DNA of 45,510 nt, taken from Entamoeba histolytica HM-1:IMSS. Lineage: Eukaryota; Evosea; Mastigamoebida; Endamoebidae. The DNA lies in the NCBI RefSeq assembly GCF_000208925.1, contig NW_001914956.1:7847-53356 (forward strand). Direction: 5' to 3'. Under the pieces are notes generated by a model. It saw only the letters and a program-made list of their open reading frames with translations, was not told the origin of the DNA and ran no database searches. The position numbers and the translations under genes are program-made. Shown in pieces: positions 10,032 to 18,942 of the stretch (position 1 is its first letter; the number at the start of each line of letters is the position of its first letter).

Positions 10032-11795
10032 ATGTCAAGTTTTGTAAGATTTAACACAAAAGAGATAGACGATATTCATCACCCATTATTCCAAACAAAA
10101 ATAAAAACAACTCAAGACATAATTCATAATGCATTTAAAACAGAAAAAACAATGTCTGAAACACTGAATAAAGTTGTTTCACGGGGAAGTGAATATTTAT
10201 CATATTTACAAGAAGTTATAGACACGTTTGATTCATTTAGAGATATGACGAATGAAAGTGAGGAATATAGTTCATTTCTTGATTCAACAAGAAAGTCAGT
10301 TGAAAGACAACGTCAATTTCTTATGAAAGTGATTGATTGGAAAATACAAATGGATTTAATGATTAATAAACAATCAACCAAATTTGAGACAAGTGAAAAA
10401 GAATATAATAAAGAGAGAAAAGTTTATGACACTGAATTTAATAAATTAGTTAAATCAAAAACTAGTTTAAATGAACGAGTTTTTTTTTTAGAAAAAGGAA
10501 TAGAAAATGCTACTATACAATTTTGTGAAGAAATGAATATAACAATATGGAATTTTGGTCAAGTCATTCAATCTAATGGAATTCAATTCAGTGAATTAAT
10601 CAATGAATGTATTTCAGATTGTAATAAAAATAATACTAAATCAACACCATCTAAGAAAATTATATTGCAAGAAGCAACAAAAGAAATTGTACAACTTCCT
10701 AAAAACAAAAAAGGAGGAATATTAGTAAGTAAAGGGAAATTAGGATTAGGAATACGACAATACTATTATATAAAAGGAAAGAATTTAATGATATTTAATG
10801 AAAAAAAAGGAGAGAGTATTGTTACTGATATTCTTACATCATTAGCTAAACCACAAAGTGATAATCATTCATTTGAATTAATTACACCAAGTCAACAAGA
10901 TATTTATTATACAAGTTGTTTTAATGAAATGGAAAGATGGATTAACATGTTTGATAAGGTTAAAAAAGATATTGAATATTACAATGACAAAAATGATATT
11001 AATGAAAGTATTAATCCAATTAATCTTACTAATATGATTTGGAAAATACCTGGTAATAATCGATGTGCTGAATGTGGAAAATTAGAACCAGAATGGATAT
11101 CATTAAATTTAGGAATTGTTATTTGTTTAGAATGTTGTGGAGCACATAGAAGTCTAGGTGTAAGAGTATCACGAGTAAAGTCATTATTAATGGATAAGAT
11201 TGAAGGAGAATCTATAAGCATTGTAAGAAATCTAGGAAATAATTTTATTAATTCTATTTATCAAGCAAATGGTCATGGTTATCTTATTCATGAGAATGCA
11301 AATGGGTCAGAGAGATATAATGCTGTTCATGAAAAATATATTGAAAAAAAGTTTATTAAGAAAGAATGTCAATTAAACATTGAAAATGAGATAAAAAAAG
11401 GAAACATTCAAGGTGTTGAAGAATGTATTTCCATTTATGGAAATCAAATCATTAAAGATAACTATTTGACTCTTGCCACTCGATGTAATAAAGAGGATAT
11501 TGTAACATTATTACTTTTGAATGGATGTAATGTTAATACCCAAGATGAACAAGGAAATACTCCACTACACATTGCTTCAGAATTAAAGAATGATCAAATG
11601 ATTTTAATATTAATACGACATGGTGCATCTCTTAACATTACAAATAAAGAAAACAAATTACCAATTGATATTGCGAAAGATGTGTCATATGATTTTGGTC
11701 AAAAAATACTTACACCAGACTGTCCAAAAGAATTGATGACATTAACATTAGATAAGAAAGATAATGAATATCTTTATTCAATTTGTTCAGAGTGA
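10032..11795 (+). CDS. ACAP-like ArfGAP: BAR, PH, ArfGAP and ankyrin domains
   Basis: GTPase-activating protein for Arf-family GTPases at curved, phosphoinositide-containing membranes (endocytic traffic). 587 aa with the full ACAP order: helical BAR domain (about 10-205), PH domain (about 225-312), ArfGAP zinc finger (about 330-440) and ankyrin repeats (about 450-560). The zinc ligands are C345, C348, C365 and C368 (CX2CX16CX2C), and the arginine finger is R373 in GAHRSLG. The ankyrin repeats show the consensus GNTPLHIASE and GASLNITNKENKLPIDIA. All catalytic residues are present, so the protein should be active. It is complete and single exon from ATG 10032. Confidence 0.92.
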   Translation: MSSFVRFNTKEIDDIHHPLFQTKIKTTQDIIHNAFKTEKTMSETLNKVVSRGSEYLSYLQEVIDTFDSFRDMTNESEEYSSFLDSTRKSVERQRQFLMKVIDWKIQMDLMINKQSTKFETSEKEYNKERKVYDTEFNKLVKSKTSLNERVFFLEKGIENATIQFCEEMNITIWNFGQVIQSNGIQFSELINECISDCNKNNTKSTPSKKIILQEATKEIVQLPKNKKGGILVSKGKLGLGIRQYYYIKGKNLMIFNEKKGESIVTDILTSLAKPQSDNHSFELITPSQQDIYYTSCFNEMERWINMFDKVKKDIEYYNDKNDINESINPINLTNMIWKIPGNNRCAECGKLEPEWISLNLGIVICLECCGAHRSLGVRVSRVKSLLMDKIEGESISIVRNLGNNFINSIYQANGHGYLIHENANGSERYNAVHEKYIEKKFIKKECQLNIENEIKKGNIQGVEECISIYGNQIIKDNYLTLATRCNKEDIVTLLLLNGCNVNTQDEQGNTPLHIASELKNDQMILILIRHGASLNITNKENKLPIDIAKDVSYDFGQKILTPDCPKELMTLTLDKKDNEYLYSICSE

Positions 11796-11938
11796 AAAGA
11801 AAGAACAATAATACAATTCTAATAATTTGTTTAGTCTAATTCTTGATAAAAAATGTTTTTCAAAAACAAAACCTGTTTTTTTTTTTTTAAATTAAAAACC
11901 CTTTTTTAAGATATCGCAATTCTGATAAAAAGAAAAGA

Positions 11939-13945
11939 ATGGATGGTGATGCTCCTCAACTGAATGACTTGTTGTCAGCATTAGAAGATGGACATATCCA
12001 AACCAAAGCACAAAAAGATTTAAATCCAGTTTATGGAAAACAAAGTAAAATTAAAAAAATAGGAAAAGCATTAGAAGACTTTGAGAAACAAGAAATTGAA
12101 CAAGAGGTTGGGAAGAAACAATTAACACAAGAAATGAATCGATATTCAAACATTATTCGTAGAAATAAAGTTGCAGATACTGTTGTTTTCCCACAATATA
12201 AACATGAAGAAGCTACTCCAATAGAAGAAATTTCAGTTAAAAGCTCATTAAAAGATCAAATAGATTCAGTTGTTGAATCATTAAATATTGAAAAAGAAGT
12301 TAAAGAAAATGAAAAACTTGTTTCTAAAAAGATGAGTATTGAAGAACAAAAAGAAAGAATTCAAGAACTTGCAAAATTAAGAGGACTTATGTTTTATGAA
12401 GAGATTAAAGCAAGAAGACAAAATAAAATTAAATCAAAGAAATATCATAGAATCTTAAAACATGAAAAGGATAAAGAAAAGAAAAAACAAATTGAACTTA
12501 TGATTGAAGAAGATCCTGAACTAGCAGTTGAATTTGAAAGAAAAAAAGAATTTCAACGACTTCAAGAACGAATTACTCAAAGGCATAAAAATTCAAATTG
12601 GGCAAGACAAATGAAACAAAAAGGATTAATGAAAATTAATGAAGTTCGTCAAGCTATTAATGAGAAAGATAAAATCGGAAAAGAATTAGCAGAAAAAATC
12701 CAAAAAGAAAATATTTTTGATGAAAAACAATTCTTTAATGGACCTCAATTAGATAAAGATATTAGACAAATGCTTGGAGAAGTTGTTAGTGAAGATGAAG
12801 ATAAAGAAGTTAATGAACAAGAAGTTGAGTTAGAAAAGAAAATGGCACAAGATAGAATTAAACAATTAACTGACCCATCATTAGATAATAATGCTATTAT
12901 GTCTATGAAATTTATGAAAAGAGCTAGAGCTAAAGAAATTGAAGAAATGAAAGATATTCTTGCAGATAAACAAATGGAAGAAGATATAGAAAAAGATGGT
13001 ATTTTAGTTGAGAATAATGATGTCATCCCTACTAATCAAACAGCAGGAAATATTAATATGGAAGATGATGATATTAAAATACAAACAAAAGAAGATCAAA
13101 TTGCTAGTATTAATATTGAGCAAGAAGTAAATAACAAGAAAAAGTTAAAAGAAAAAGGATTAGATGCAATGTTAAAAGAATTACAAAAAGAAGCACAAGA
13201 CAATGAAGAAATGAGTGAGGAAGATGAAGAAAAAGAAGAGAAGAAAGAGAATGAAACGAAAGAAGATGAAAAGAAAGAAGATGAAGAAAAAGAAAGTGAA
13301 GAAAAAGAAGAGAATAAAGAAAATAATAAAGAAAATAATAAAGAAAATAATATACAAATTGATATTAGTGATAAAGAAGAACATAGTGAAGAAGAAAATA
13401 AAGAAAGGACAAAAATGGAAGTTATTGAACTTAAAGGAAATGAAAATAAAAATCAAGTCTTAGAAATTCAAAAACAAGAAGATAATAAAGAAGAAGAAGA
13501 AGGTGTGTTTAAAGAAGACCAAAAAGAAATTTTAAGACTTGCTTTTGCAGAAGATGATGTAATGAATGAAATAGAACAAATTGATGAAGAAAATAAAAAA
13601 CAAAAAGAAGAGGAGCATCAAAAATCAATTCCTGGATGGGGTAATTGGGTTGGAGAAGGTATTGAAAAGAAAGTAAAGAAAAGCAAAGAAGAAAAAAAAC
13701 CACATAAACGTAAAAACACAATTGTTTTCAATCAAAAGTTTGATAATAAATTTTCTAAGTACACTCTAGAACAAGTTCCAAAAGAGTTTGCTAATATCAC
13801 TCAATACAAAAAATATCTAAATACAGCTATTGGTAAAGAATGGACATCATTATTAACACATAATAAATTAACACAACCCGAAGTTGTTATAAGAAAAGGA
13901 ATGAATATTGAACCAATGAAACCATTGCATAAGAAGAAAAATTGA
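11939..13945 (+). CDS. UTP14: Utp14, U3 snoRNP / SSU processome component
   Basis: Nucleolar factor that helps mature 18S rRNA within the small-subunit processome, known elsewhere to activate the helicase Dhr1. 668 aa. The central Utp14 signature ELAKLRGLMFYEEIKARRQN then KIKSKKYHRI is at residues about 142-172, followed by the long charged helix with NSNWARQMKQKGLM. The C-terminal GWGNWVGEG motif (about residue 563) and the NKFSKYTLEQVPKEF region are also conserved. Between them sits a highly acidic, low-complexity K/E/N linker (about residues 420-520) encoded by an almost pure purine strand. The start is ATG 11939; the gene ends 231 bp before glycogen phosphorylase on the same strand. Confidence 0.9.
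   Translation: MDGDAPQLNDLLSALEDGHIQTKAQKDLNPVYGKQSKIKKIGKALEDFEKQEIEQEVGKKQLTQEMNRYSNIIRRNKVADTVVFPQYKHEEATPIEEISVKSSLKDQIDSVVESLNIEKEVKENEKLVSKKMSIEEQKERIQELAKLRGLMFYEEIKARRQNKIKSKKYHRILKHEKDKEKKKQIELMIEEDPELAVEFERKKEFQRLQERITQRHKNSNWARQMKQKGLMKINEVRQAINEKDKIGKELAEKIQKENIFDEKQFFNGPQLDKDIRQMLGEVVSEDEDKEVNEQEVELEKKMAQDRIKQLTDPSLDNNAIMSMKFMKRARAKEIEEMKDILADKQMEEDIEKDGILVENNDVIPTNQTAGNINMEDDDIKIQTKEDQIASINIEQEVNNKKKLKEKGLDAMLKELQKEAQDNEEMSEEDEEKEEKKENETKEDEKKEDEEKESEEKEENKENNKENNKENNIQIDISDKEEHSEEENKERTKMEVIELKGNENKNQVLEIQKQEDNKEEEEGVFKEDQKEILRLAFAEDDVMNEIEQIDEENKKQKEEEHQKSIPGWGNWVGEGIEKKVKKSKEEKKPHKRKNTIVFNQKFDNKFSKYTLEQVPKEFANITQYKKYLNTAIGKEWTSLLTHNKLTQPEVVIRKGMNIEPMKPLHKKKN
13316..13351 (+). 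repeat. Three tandem 12-bp repeats (KENN x3) in UTP14
   Basis: Three perfect copies of AAAGAAAATAAT, each encoding Lys-Glu-Asn-Asn in frame. They lie inside a polypurine stretch of about 300 bp (13200-13500) that encodes the acidic linker, a likely site of length variation between strains. Confidence 0.9.
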
Positions 13946-14136
13946 TTGATTTTTGTTTTGTGTTTGTTAATCTTATCATTATAACCCTAAAACACGAACA
14001 ATGGATAATTTTGTTATTAAGAAAGAAGAAGAATGGAGTAAAAAACGAAGAGAACTTTCAAATATCGTTATGGTTTGAATGAAGAAAATCAGCTAATAGA
14101 AGATTCACTATAAATAAAGCATTTGCCCTAAAATAA

Positions 14137-14142
14137 GAACTC
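14137..14142 (+). promoter_or_regulatory. GAAC-type core promoter element
   Basis: GAACTC in AATAAGAACTCAAAAAG, 35 bp before ATG 14177 of glycogen phosphorylase. A second GAACTT copy occurs at 14052-14057. Confidence 0.45.
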
Positions 14143-14176
14143 AAAAAGAAAACTAGTAAAAAAACCAAGGAAAGTG

Positions 14177-16780
14177 ATGACCACACAAATTAGACGATCA
14201 GTTTCTATGAATAAACTTAAGGCAGGAAGAACTACTGCAGATGGAATTCCTATCAATTTTGGAGATGATAAGTTTAAAAAATTATGGGATTATTGTTCTA
14301 TGTACTTGTCTAAAGATGTCGAAACTATCAAAAGACAAATTGCAAACCATTTAGAATATACATTGGCATGTAATAGACTTGACTTTAGACCATATGCTAT
14401 TTATCAAGCTGCTGCTTATTCATTAAGGGACCGTATGTTAGAATTTTGGAATGATACACAATCATATTTTACTGATGTTCAAACTAAACGAGTTTATTAT
14501 ATGTCTATTGAATATCTTATTGGACGTTCTTTAATGAATTCTATTTGTAATTTGGATCTTGAAGCACCATACACTGATGCACTTAAATTCTTTGGATCTT
14601 CTATTGAAGAATTATATGAATATGAAGAAGACGCTGCTCTTGGATCTGGAGGACTTGGAAGACTTGCAGCATGTTTCCTTGATTCTCTTGCTACATTAAA
14701 TTATCCTGCATGGGGATATGGTATTAGATATCAATATGGTATGTTTAAACAAGGAATTGTTGGAGGATATCAAGTAGAAATGCCAGAATATTGGCTTGAA
14801 GCAGGTAATCCATGGGAGATTGTAAGACAAGATGTTAAGTATGAAATCAAATTTGGTGGTCATGTTGTTACTGTTAAAGATGTTAATGGTAAATTAAAAT
14901 ATAGATGGGAGAATAGTTCATCTGTTAATGCAGTTGCATTTGATATGCCAATCCCAGGATATAAGACACTTAATACATTGAATTTGAGATTATGGAGTTC
15001 TCAACCAGTTAATGAATTTGATTTGGAAGGATTTAATGGAGATGAAAATAGTCAAATTTATTGGAATGCACTTGATAACCAACAAAAACAAGAAAATATT
15101 TGTAAAGTTCTTTATCCAAAGAACAATCATATTAAAGGTCAAGAACTTCGTTTGAAACAAGAGTATTTCTTCTCTAGTGCTACTATTCTTGATGTAATGA
15201 GAAGATTTAAGAAGATGAAAAAGTCTATTGATGAATTCCCAGATTATAATTCTATTCAATTAAATGATACTCATCCAGTTGTCGGAGCACTTGAATTAAT
15301 GAGAGTATTAATCGATATTGAAGGAGTTGAATTTGAAGAAGCATTTGATATTACTAATAAGACATTCTCATACACTAATCATACAGTTTTACCAGAAGCA
15401 CTTGAAACATGGCCAGTTGATTTGTTTGGACAATTATTACCAAGACATCTTCAACTTGCATATCAAATCAACCAACATTTCCTCGATTCAGTTAAGAAAC
15501 AATTCCCACATGTTTCTGGAGAACAATTAAGTAAATTATCACTTGTTGAAGAAAGTACACCAAAAAGATTAAGAATGGCAAATCTTGCCATCATTTGTTC
15601 ACATACAGTCAATGGTGTTGCTGCTATTCATTCACAAATTCTTAAGGATTCCCTCTTTAATCATTTCTATGTTTTATGGCCACACAAATTTATTAATGTT
15701 ACTAATGGAGTTACACCAAGAAGATGGATCAAACAATGTAATCCAGCTTTAAGTCAAGTAATTACTGAAGCAATTAAAACAGATGAATGGGTATCTAATT
15801 TGTCCCTTGTTAAAGGTCTTGAGAATGTATTTAATCATGAATTGATTGAAAAATTCATTCATGTTAAACAACTTAATAAAGACAGATTAAAGAGACTTGT
15901 TTTTAGATTGACAGATTCTAAAGTTGTATTAGATAGAAATGCATTGTTTGATGTTATGGTTAAGAGAATCCATGAGTATAAGAGACAATTGTTAAATCTC
16001 TTTGGTACTATTCATACATACCTTCAAATCAAAAAGATGACACCAATGCAAAGAATGAAACTTGTTCCAAGAGTCAAAATCTTTGCAGGTAAAGCAGCTA
16101 TTGGATATGATATGGCTAAAGGAATTATTAAATTGATTAATTCCGTTGCTGATACTGTAAACAATGACCCAGAAGTAGGAAATTTATTAAAGGTTGTTTT
16201 CATTCCAAATTACAGTGTTTCATTAGCAGAAGTTATTATTCCAGCAAATGATATTAATGAACAAATCTCAACTGCTGGATATGAGGCATCTGGAACTTCC
16301 TGTATGAAGTTTGTTATGAATGGAGGACTTATTGTTGGTACATGGGATGGTGCTAATGTTGAAATTGCAGAAGAAGTTGGAGAAGAAAATATGTTTATGT
16401 TTGGAGCTAAGGCATATGAAGTTGCAGGAATTCGTGCTAATCCAATTCCAATTAGTAAAGACCTTGCTGAGGTATTAGCCGCTATTGATAACGGAATGTT
16501 TGGTGATGCTTCAATTCACAAATTTGTTATTGACCAATTCCGTGGAGGAAGTGATTATTATTTGGTCTGTAGAGACTTTGATGGATATGTCAAGATCCAA
16601 GAACATATTGATTCAGTTTGGAAAAATCCACAAGAATGGACCACTAAATGTATTAGATGTGTTGCTCGTATGGGCAAATTCTCATCTGATAGATCTATTG
16701 AAGAGTATGCTTCAAATGTATGGAATGTTCAAAAATGTCCATTACCAGTAGATGTTGTTTCAACTACTGACAGTAAATAA
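14177..16780 (+). CDS. Glycogen phosphorylase
   Basis: Phosphorolyses alpha-1,4-linked glycogen to glucose-1-phosphate in the cytosol. 867 aa, full family length. The N-terminal half contains EDAALGSGGLGRLAACFLDS and WGYGIRYQYGMF; the C-terminal half contains VKRIHEYKRQLLN, KIFAGKAAIGYDMAK and the pyridoxal-phosphate lysine K711 in EASGTSCMKF. The last motif is usually EASGTGNMKF, so Gly-Asn is replaced by Ser-Cys beside the cofactor lysine. The start is ATG 14177: the reading frame opens at an upstream GTG directly before it, which is not a plausible start. The N-terminus MTTQIRRSVSMNKL resembles the basic/Ser region carrying the phosphoserine in animal enzymes, but equivalence is only a guess. 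The convergent RhoGEF ends 65 bp downstream. Confidence 0.96.
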   Translation: MTTQIRRSVSMNKLKAGRTTADGIPINFGDDKFKKLWDYCSMYLSKDVETIKRQIANHLEYTLACNRLDFRPYAIYQAAAYSLRDRMLEFWNDTQSYFTDVQTKRVYYMSIEYLIGRSLMNSICNLDLEAPYTDALKFFGSSIEELYEYEEDAALGSGGLGRLAACFLDSLATLNYPAWGYGIRYQYGMFKQGIVGGYQVEMPEYWLEAGNPWEIVRQDVKYEIKFGGHVVTVKDVNGKLKYRWENSSSVNAVAFDMPIPGYKTLNTLNLRLWSSQPVNEFDLEGFNGDENSQIYWNALDNQQKQENICKVLYPKNNHIKGQELRLKQEYFFSSATILDVMRRFKKMKKSIDEFPDYNSIQLNDTHPVVGALELMRVLIDIEGVEFEEAFDITNKTFSYTNHTVLPEALETWPVDLFGQLLPRHLQLAYQINQHFLDSVKKQFPHVSGEQLSKLSLVEESTPKRLRMANLAIICSHTVNGVAAIHSQILKDSLFNHFYVLWPHKFINVTNGVTPRRWIKQCNPALSQVITEAIKTDEWVSNLSLVKGLENVFNHELIEKFIHVKQLNKDRLKRLVFRLTDSKVVLDRNALFDVMVKRIHEYKRQLLNLFGTIHTYLQIKKMTPMQRMKLVPRVKIFAGKAAIGYDMAKGIIKLINSVADTVNNDPEVGNLLKVVFIPNYSVSLAEVIIPANDINEQISTAGYEASGTSCMKFVMNGGLIVGTWDGANVEIAEEVGEENMFMFGAKAYEVAGIRANPIPISKDLAEVLAAIDNGMFGDASIHKFVIDQFRGGSDYYLVCRDFDGYVKIQEHIDSVWKNPQEWTTKCIRCVARMGKFSSDRSIEEYASNVWNVQKCPLPVDVVSTTDSK

Positions 16781-16845
16781 GTTGAAATGCTTTTTTTACT
16801 TTTATGGAATGATTATTTTTTTAAAGAAAAATAATTAACAATAAA

Positions 16846-18315
16846 TCAATAACGAAGTGATTTACGACGTTGTTGTAAATTCTGTAAAACATCATGACAA
16901 TGAATAAAAGTGTCATTAAGAATGTTGTACCATAAGTCTTCATTTTCTTTATTAGTAAAAGTGAGCTTGACTATTTCTTCAGAATAGCAGATTTGAATTT
17001 CATTGCTGTTTCTAAAAATTGTAGCATCTCCAATATTTATGACTAGTTTAAATTGAAGAGCTTCACCAAAGAACAATGTTTTACTTTTCTCAACAAACAA
17101 AATGATGTCAGTAAATAATATGAGATCAACCTGTATTTCTTTTTCTATAAAATTAGAAGTAATAGTTGGAGTTTTCATTAACAAATTATTTGGTTCTTTT
17201 TTCATTTGGTTAAAGGAGGGAATTGTTAAGACTTTAATCTCTCTTCCATTATCTATAAGTTGGACATATTTTTGTTTCATTAGTACTGAAGTAGAATTGA
17301 TAAGTTCTCTTCCAGGTTGAATTAGTTGAATATCTTCTGGTATTCCTCTTATCTGAGAATATAAGTTAACAACTTTTTCCATATTTTCTTGTTTTTTGCT
17401 TTGGGTATTAACAAATGAAGTTACTTTTTCAATTTCATCCAATGCTTTTTTTACGTCTTCATAATCTACATCACTTGGTCGTAAATGTTTTAATAAATCC
17501 TTCAATAACAGTCTATACCTTGGTAATCGTTGGATTGGTGTGATTAGAAGGGAGAGTAAATCAAATCCTTGGAGGTGTTCTGGTGCTTGTTTCATTTGAA
17601 GTTTGTAGAATGTCCCAAAGGGATGTGGTACTTTCATTGAACTTACTAGCTGATTAATCTGAGGATATATTTGACAGTAGTCACTATAAACTCTCAACAA
17701 TGGAGTAAAAGTCAATACAATACGACCAAATCGAGAATTTTGTGTATAAACTGATAGTTTTTCTCTCAAATTTTCTAATAGAGCTGTATTTACACCATAA
17801 ATAACTGAAACTCCTCCAAATATTAATTTCATTTGTTCAGGAGTTAAAAGTGGTTTTTCTTGTTTTATCAAAGGTTGGTGGATTAAGTTTTCTACAACAC
17901 CTAACTGTTCACAGTATGTGCTTTCTGTTGTAATGAATTCTTTCACTACATTGCCACAATAGAGATATCGTTTTTCTTCTTTAGAATAAAGCATTGAACG
18001 AACTGCTTTTTGAATAACACAAGCTGCTGTATTTTCTATAATTTTATTTGAAATTTTGTTGATACGTTCTATCCAAACAAGGTCAAGTCTCATTTTTTTA
18101 GAATATTTCTCATAGAATTGTTTGTCAATATGAAAAAATTGGTTTGCCTCTATTTCATTTAAATAACACCGATATGCTAATCCATATTCTCCCATCTTTT
18201 GTAATTGGTCAAGTAACATCTTTTTTGTCCATTTACGAGCATCAAGTGAATAAGAGAAATGAGGAGGAGAATAGGGGAAAATCAAACAGAGTGGTGGTTG
18301 TTGTTGACTTTGCAT
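16846..18315 (-). CDS. RhoGEF (DH-PH) with SAM-like and IQ segments
   Basis: Guanine-nucleotide exchange factor for Rho/Rac GTPases, controlling the actin cytoskeleton. 489 aa: a SAM-like helical region (about 27-90), a single IQ-like motif (AACVIQKAVRSMLY, about 97-110), the DH domain (about 120-305) and a PH domain (about 325-485). DH landmarks are VVKEFITTESTYCEQL (CR1) and ITPIQRLPRYRLLLKDLLKH (CR3). The PH domain ends with the expected Trp helix (ENEDLWYNILND). The IQ-like motif suggests calmodulin or light-chain binding (inference). The gene is single exon, with an A-rich leader before the ATG at 18315 and the next minus-strand gene ending 75 bp upstream. Confidence 0.88.
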   Translation of the reverse strand: MQSQQQPPLCLIFPYSPPHFSYSLDARKWTKKMLLDQLQKMGEYGLAYRCYLNEIEANQFFHIDKQFYEKYSKKMRLDLVWIERINKISNKIIENTAACVIQKAVRSMLYSKEEKRYLYCGNVVKEFITTESTYCEQLGVVENLIHQPLIKQEKPLLTPEQMKLIFGGVSVIYGVNTALLENLREKLSVYTQNSRFGRIVLTFTPLLRVYSDYCQIYPQINQLVSSMKVPHPFGTFYKLQMKQAPEHLQGFDLLSLLITPIQRLPRYRLLLKDLLKHLRPSDVDYEDVKKALDEIEKVTSFVNTQSKKQENMEKVVNLYSQIRGIPEDIQLIQPGRELINSTSVLMKQKYVQLIDNGREIKVLTIPSFNQMKKEPNNLLMKTPTITSNFIEKEIQVDLILFTDIILFVEKSKTLFFGEALQFKLVINIGDATIFRNSNEIQICYSEEIVKLTFTNKENEDLWYNILNDTFIHCHDVLQNLQQRRKSLRY

Positions 18316-18390
18316 TTTTTTTTGAATGAACTAAAAAGTTTCAACATAGAAATTTCATAGAGCAAAAATTTGGTAAGAAAAATCATTAAT

Positions 18391-18720
18391 TTACATTTGA
18401 AGTTCCATTCTAATAGTTTCTGCTGTCACACTAGGATTCTTTTTACTTTCCTGAAGAAATACCCAAAGAGTTAAAACTGTTTCTACATGAAGTCTTCTTA
18501 AGTCAAGTGTGAAATCTCCAAGCAAAATCTCATTTCTATAGCAGTCATCATCAAAAAAAATAATTTTTAATACTTCTTTGATTTGGTCAGAAGTTACTTC
18601 TCTAAGAAATGTTAAGATAGTTTGAAGAATTTCATATTTGTTTTTACAATACAAGTCGATAAATTTTTCACGATATATCAAATAATATTCTTTCGGTTGG
18701 TGTCTACATTGCATTGACAT
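18391..18720 (-). CDS. Hypothetical helical protein, 109 aa
   Basis: I do not recognise this protein. It starts MSMQCRHQPKEYYLIY and appears all-helical, with amphipathic segments around KYEILQTILTFLREV, QIKEVLKIIFFDD and LHVETVLTLWVFLQES. There is no signal peptide. It ends 75 bp before the RhoGEF start on the same strand. I found no GTTTGT/TAG pair that would splice the two together, so I keep it as a separate short gene. Confidence 0.55.
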   Translation of the reverse strand: MSMQCRHQPKEYYLIYREKFIDLYCKNKYEILQTILTFLREVTSDQIKEVLKIIFFDDDCYRNEILLGDFTLDLRRLHVETVLTLWVFLQESKKNPSVTAETIRMELQM

Positions 18721-18942
18721 GATTTGATGTTTTTGAGATGTTTATGATTTAATTAATATTTTTTTTCGTTTTATTCAACTTAAAAGAAAGAAACAAGAGA
18801 GAGTCAGATATATTACAGTAGTTGAAATGAAACTAGACTTGAAGTATTCGTTAAGTCTTTAGGTATATAAGAGTTATGATATTAGAAAGTCTTGTTTAAC
18901 TTTTTACTATTAGATCTCATATTTTACAATTAACTCATACTA

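Noticed and set aside
13181..13721. Phe/Ile-rich minus-strand ORFs and a Lys/Arg-rich plus-strand ORF over UTP14
   Set aside because: They are shadow frames of the polypurine acidic linker and have no domain or promoter.
18316..18390. Intron joining the 109-aa gene to the RhoGEF
   Set aside because: No GTTTGT/TAG pair in suitable positions, and the RhoGEF has its own ATG and A-rich leader.
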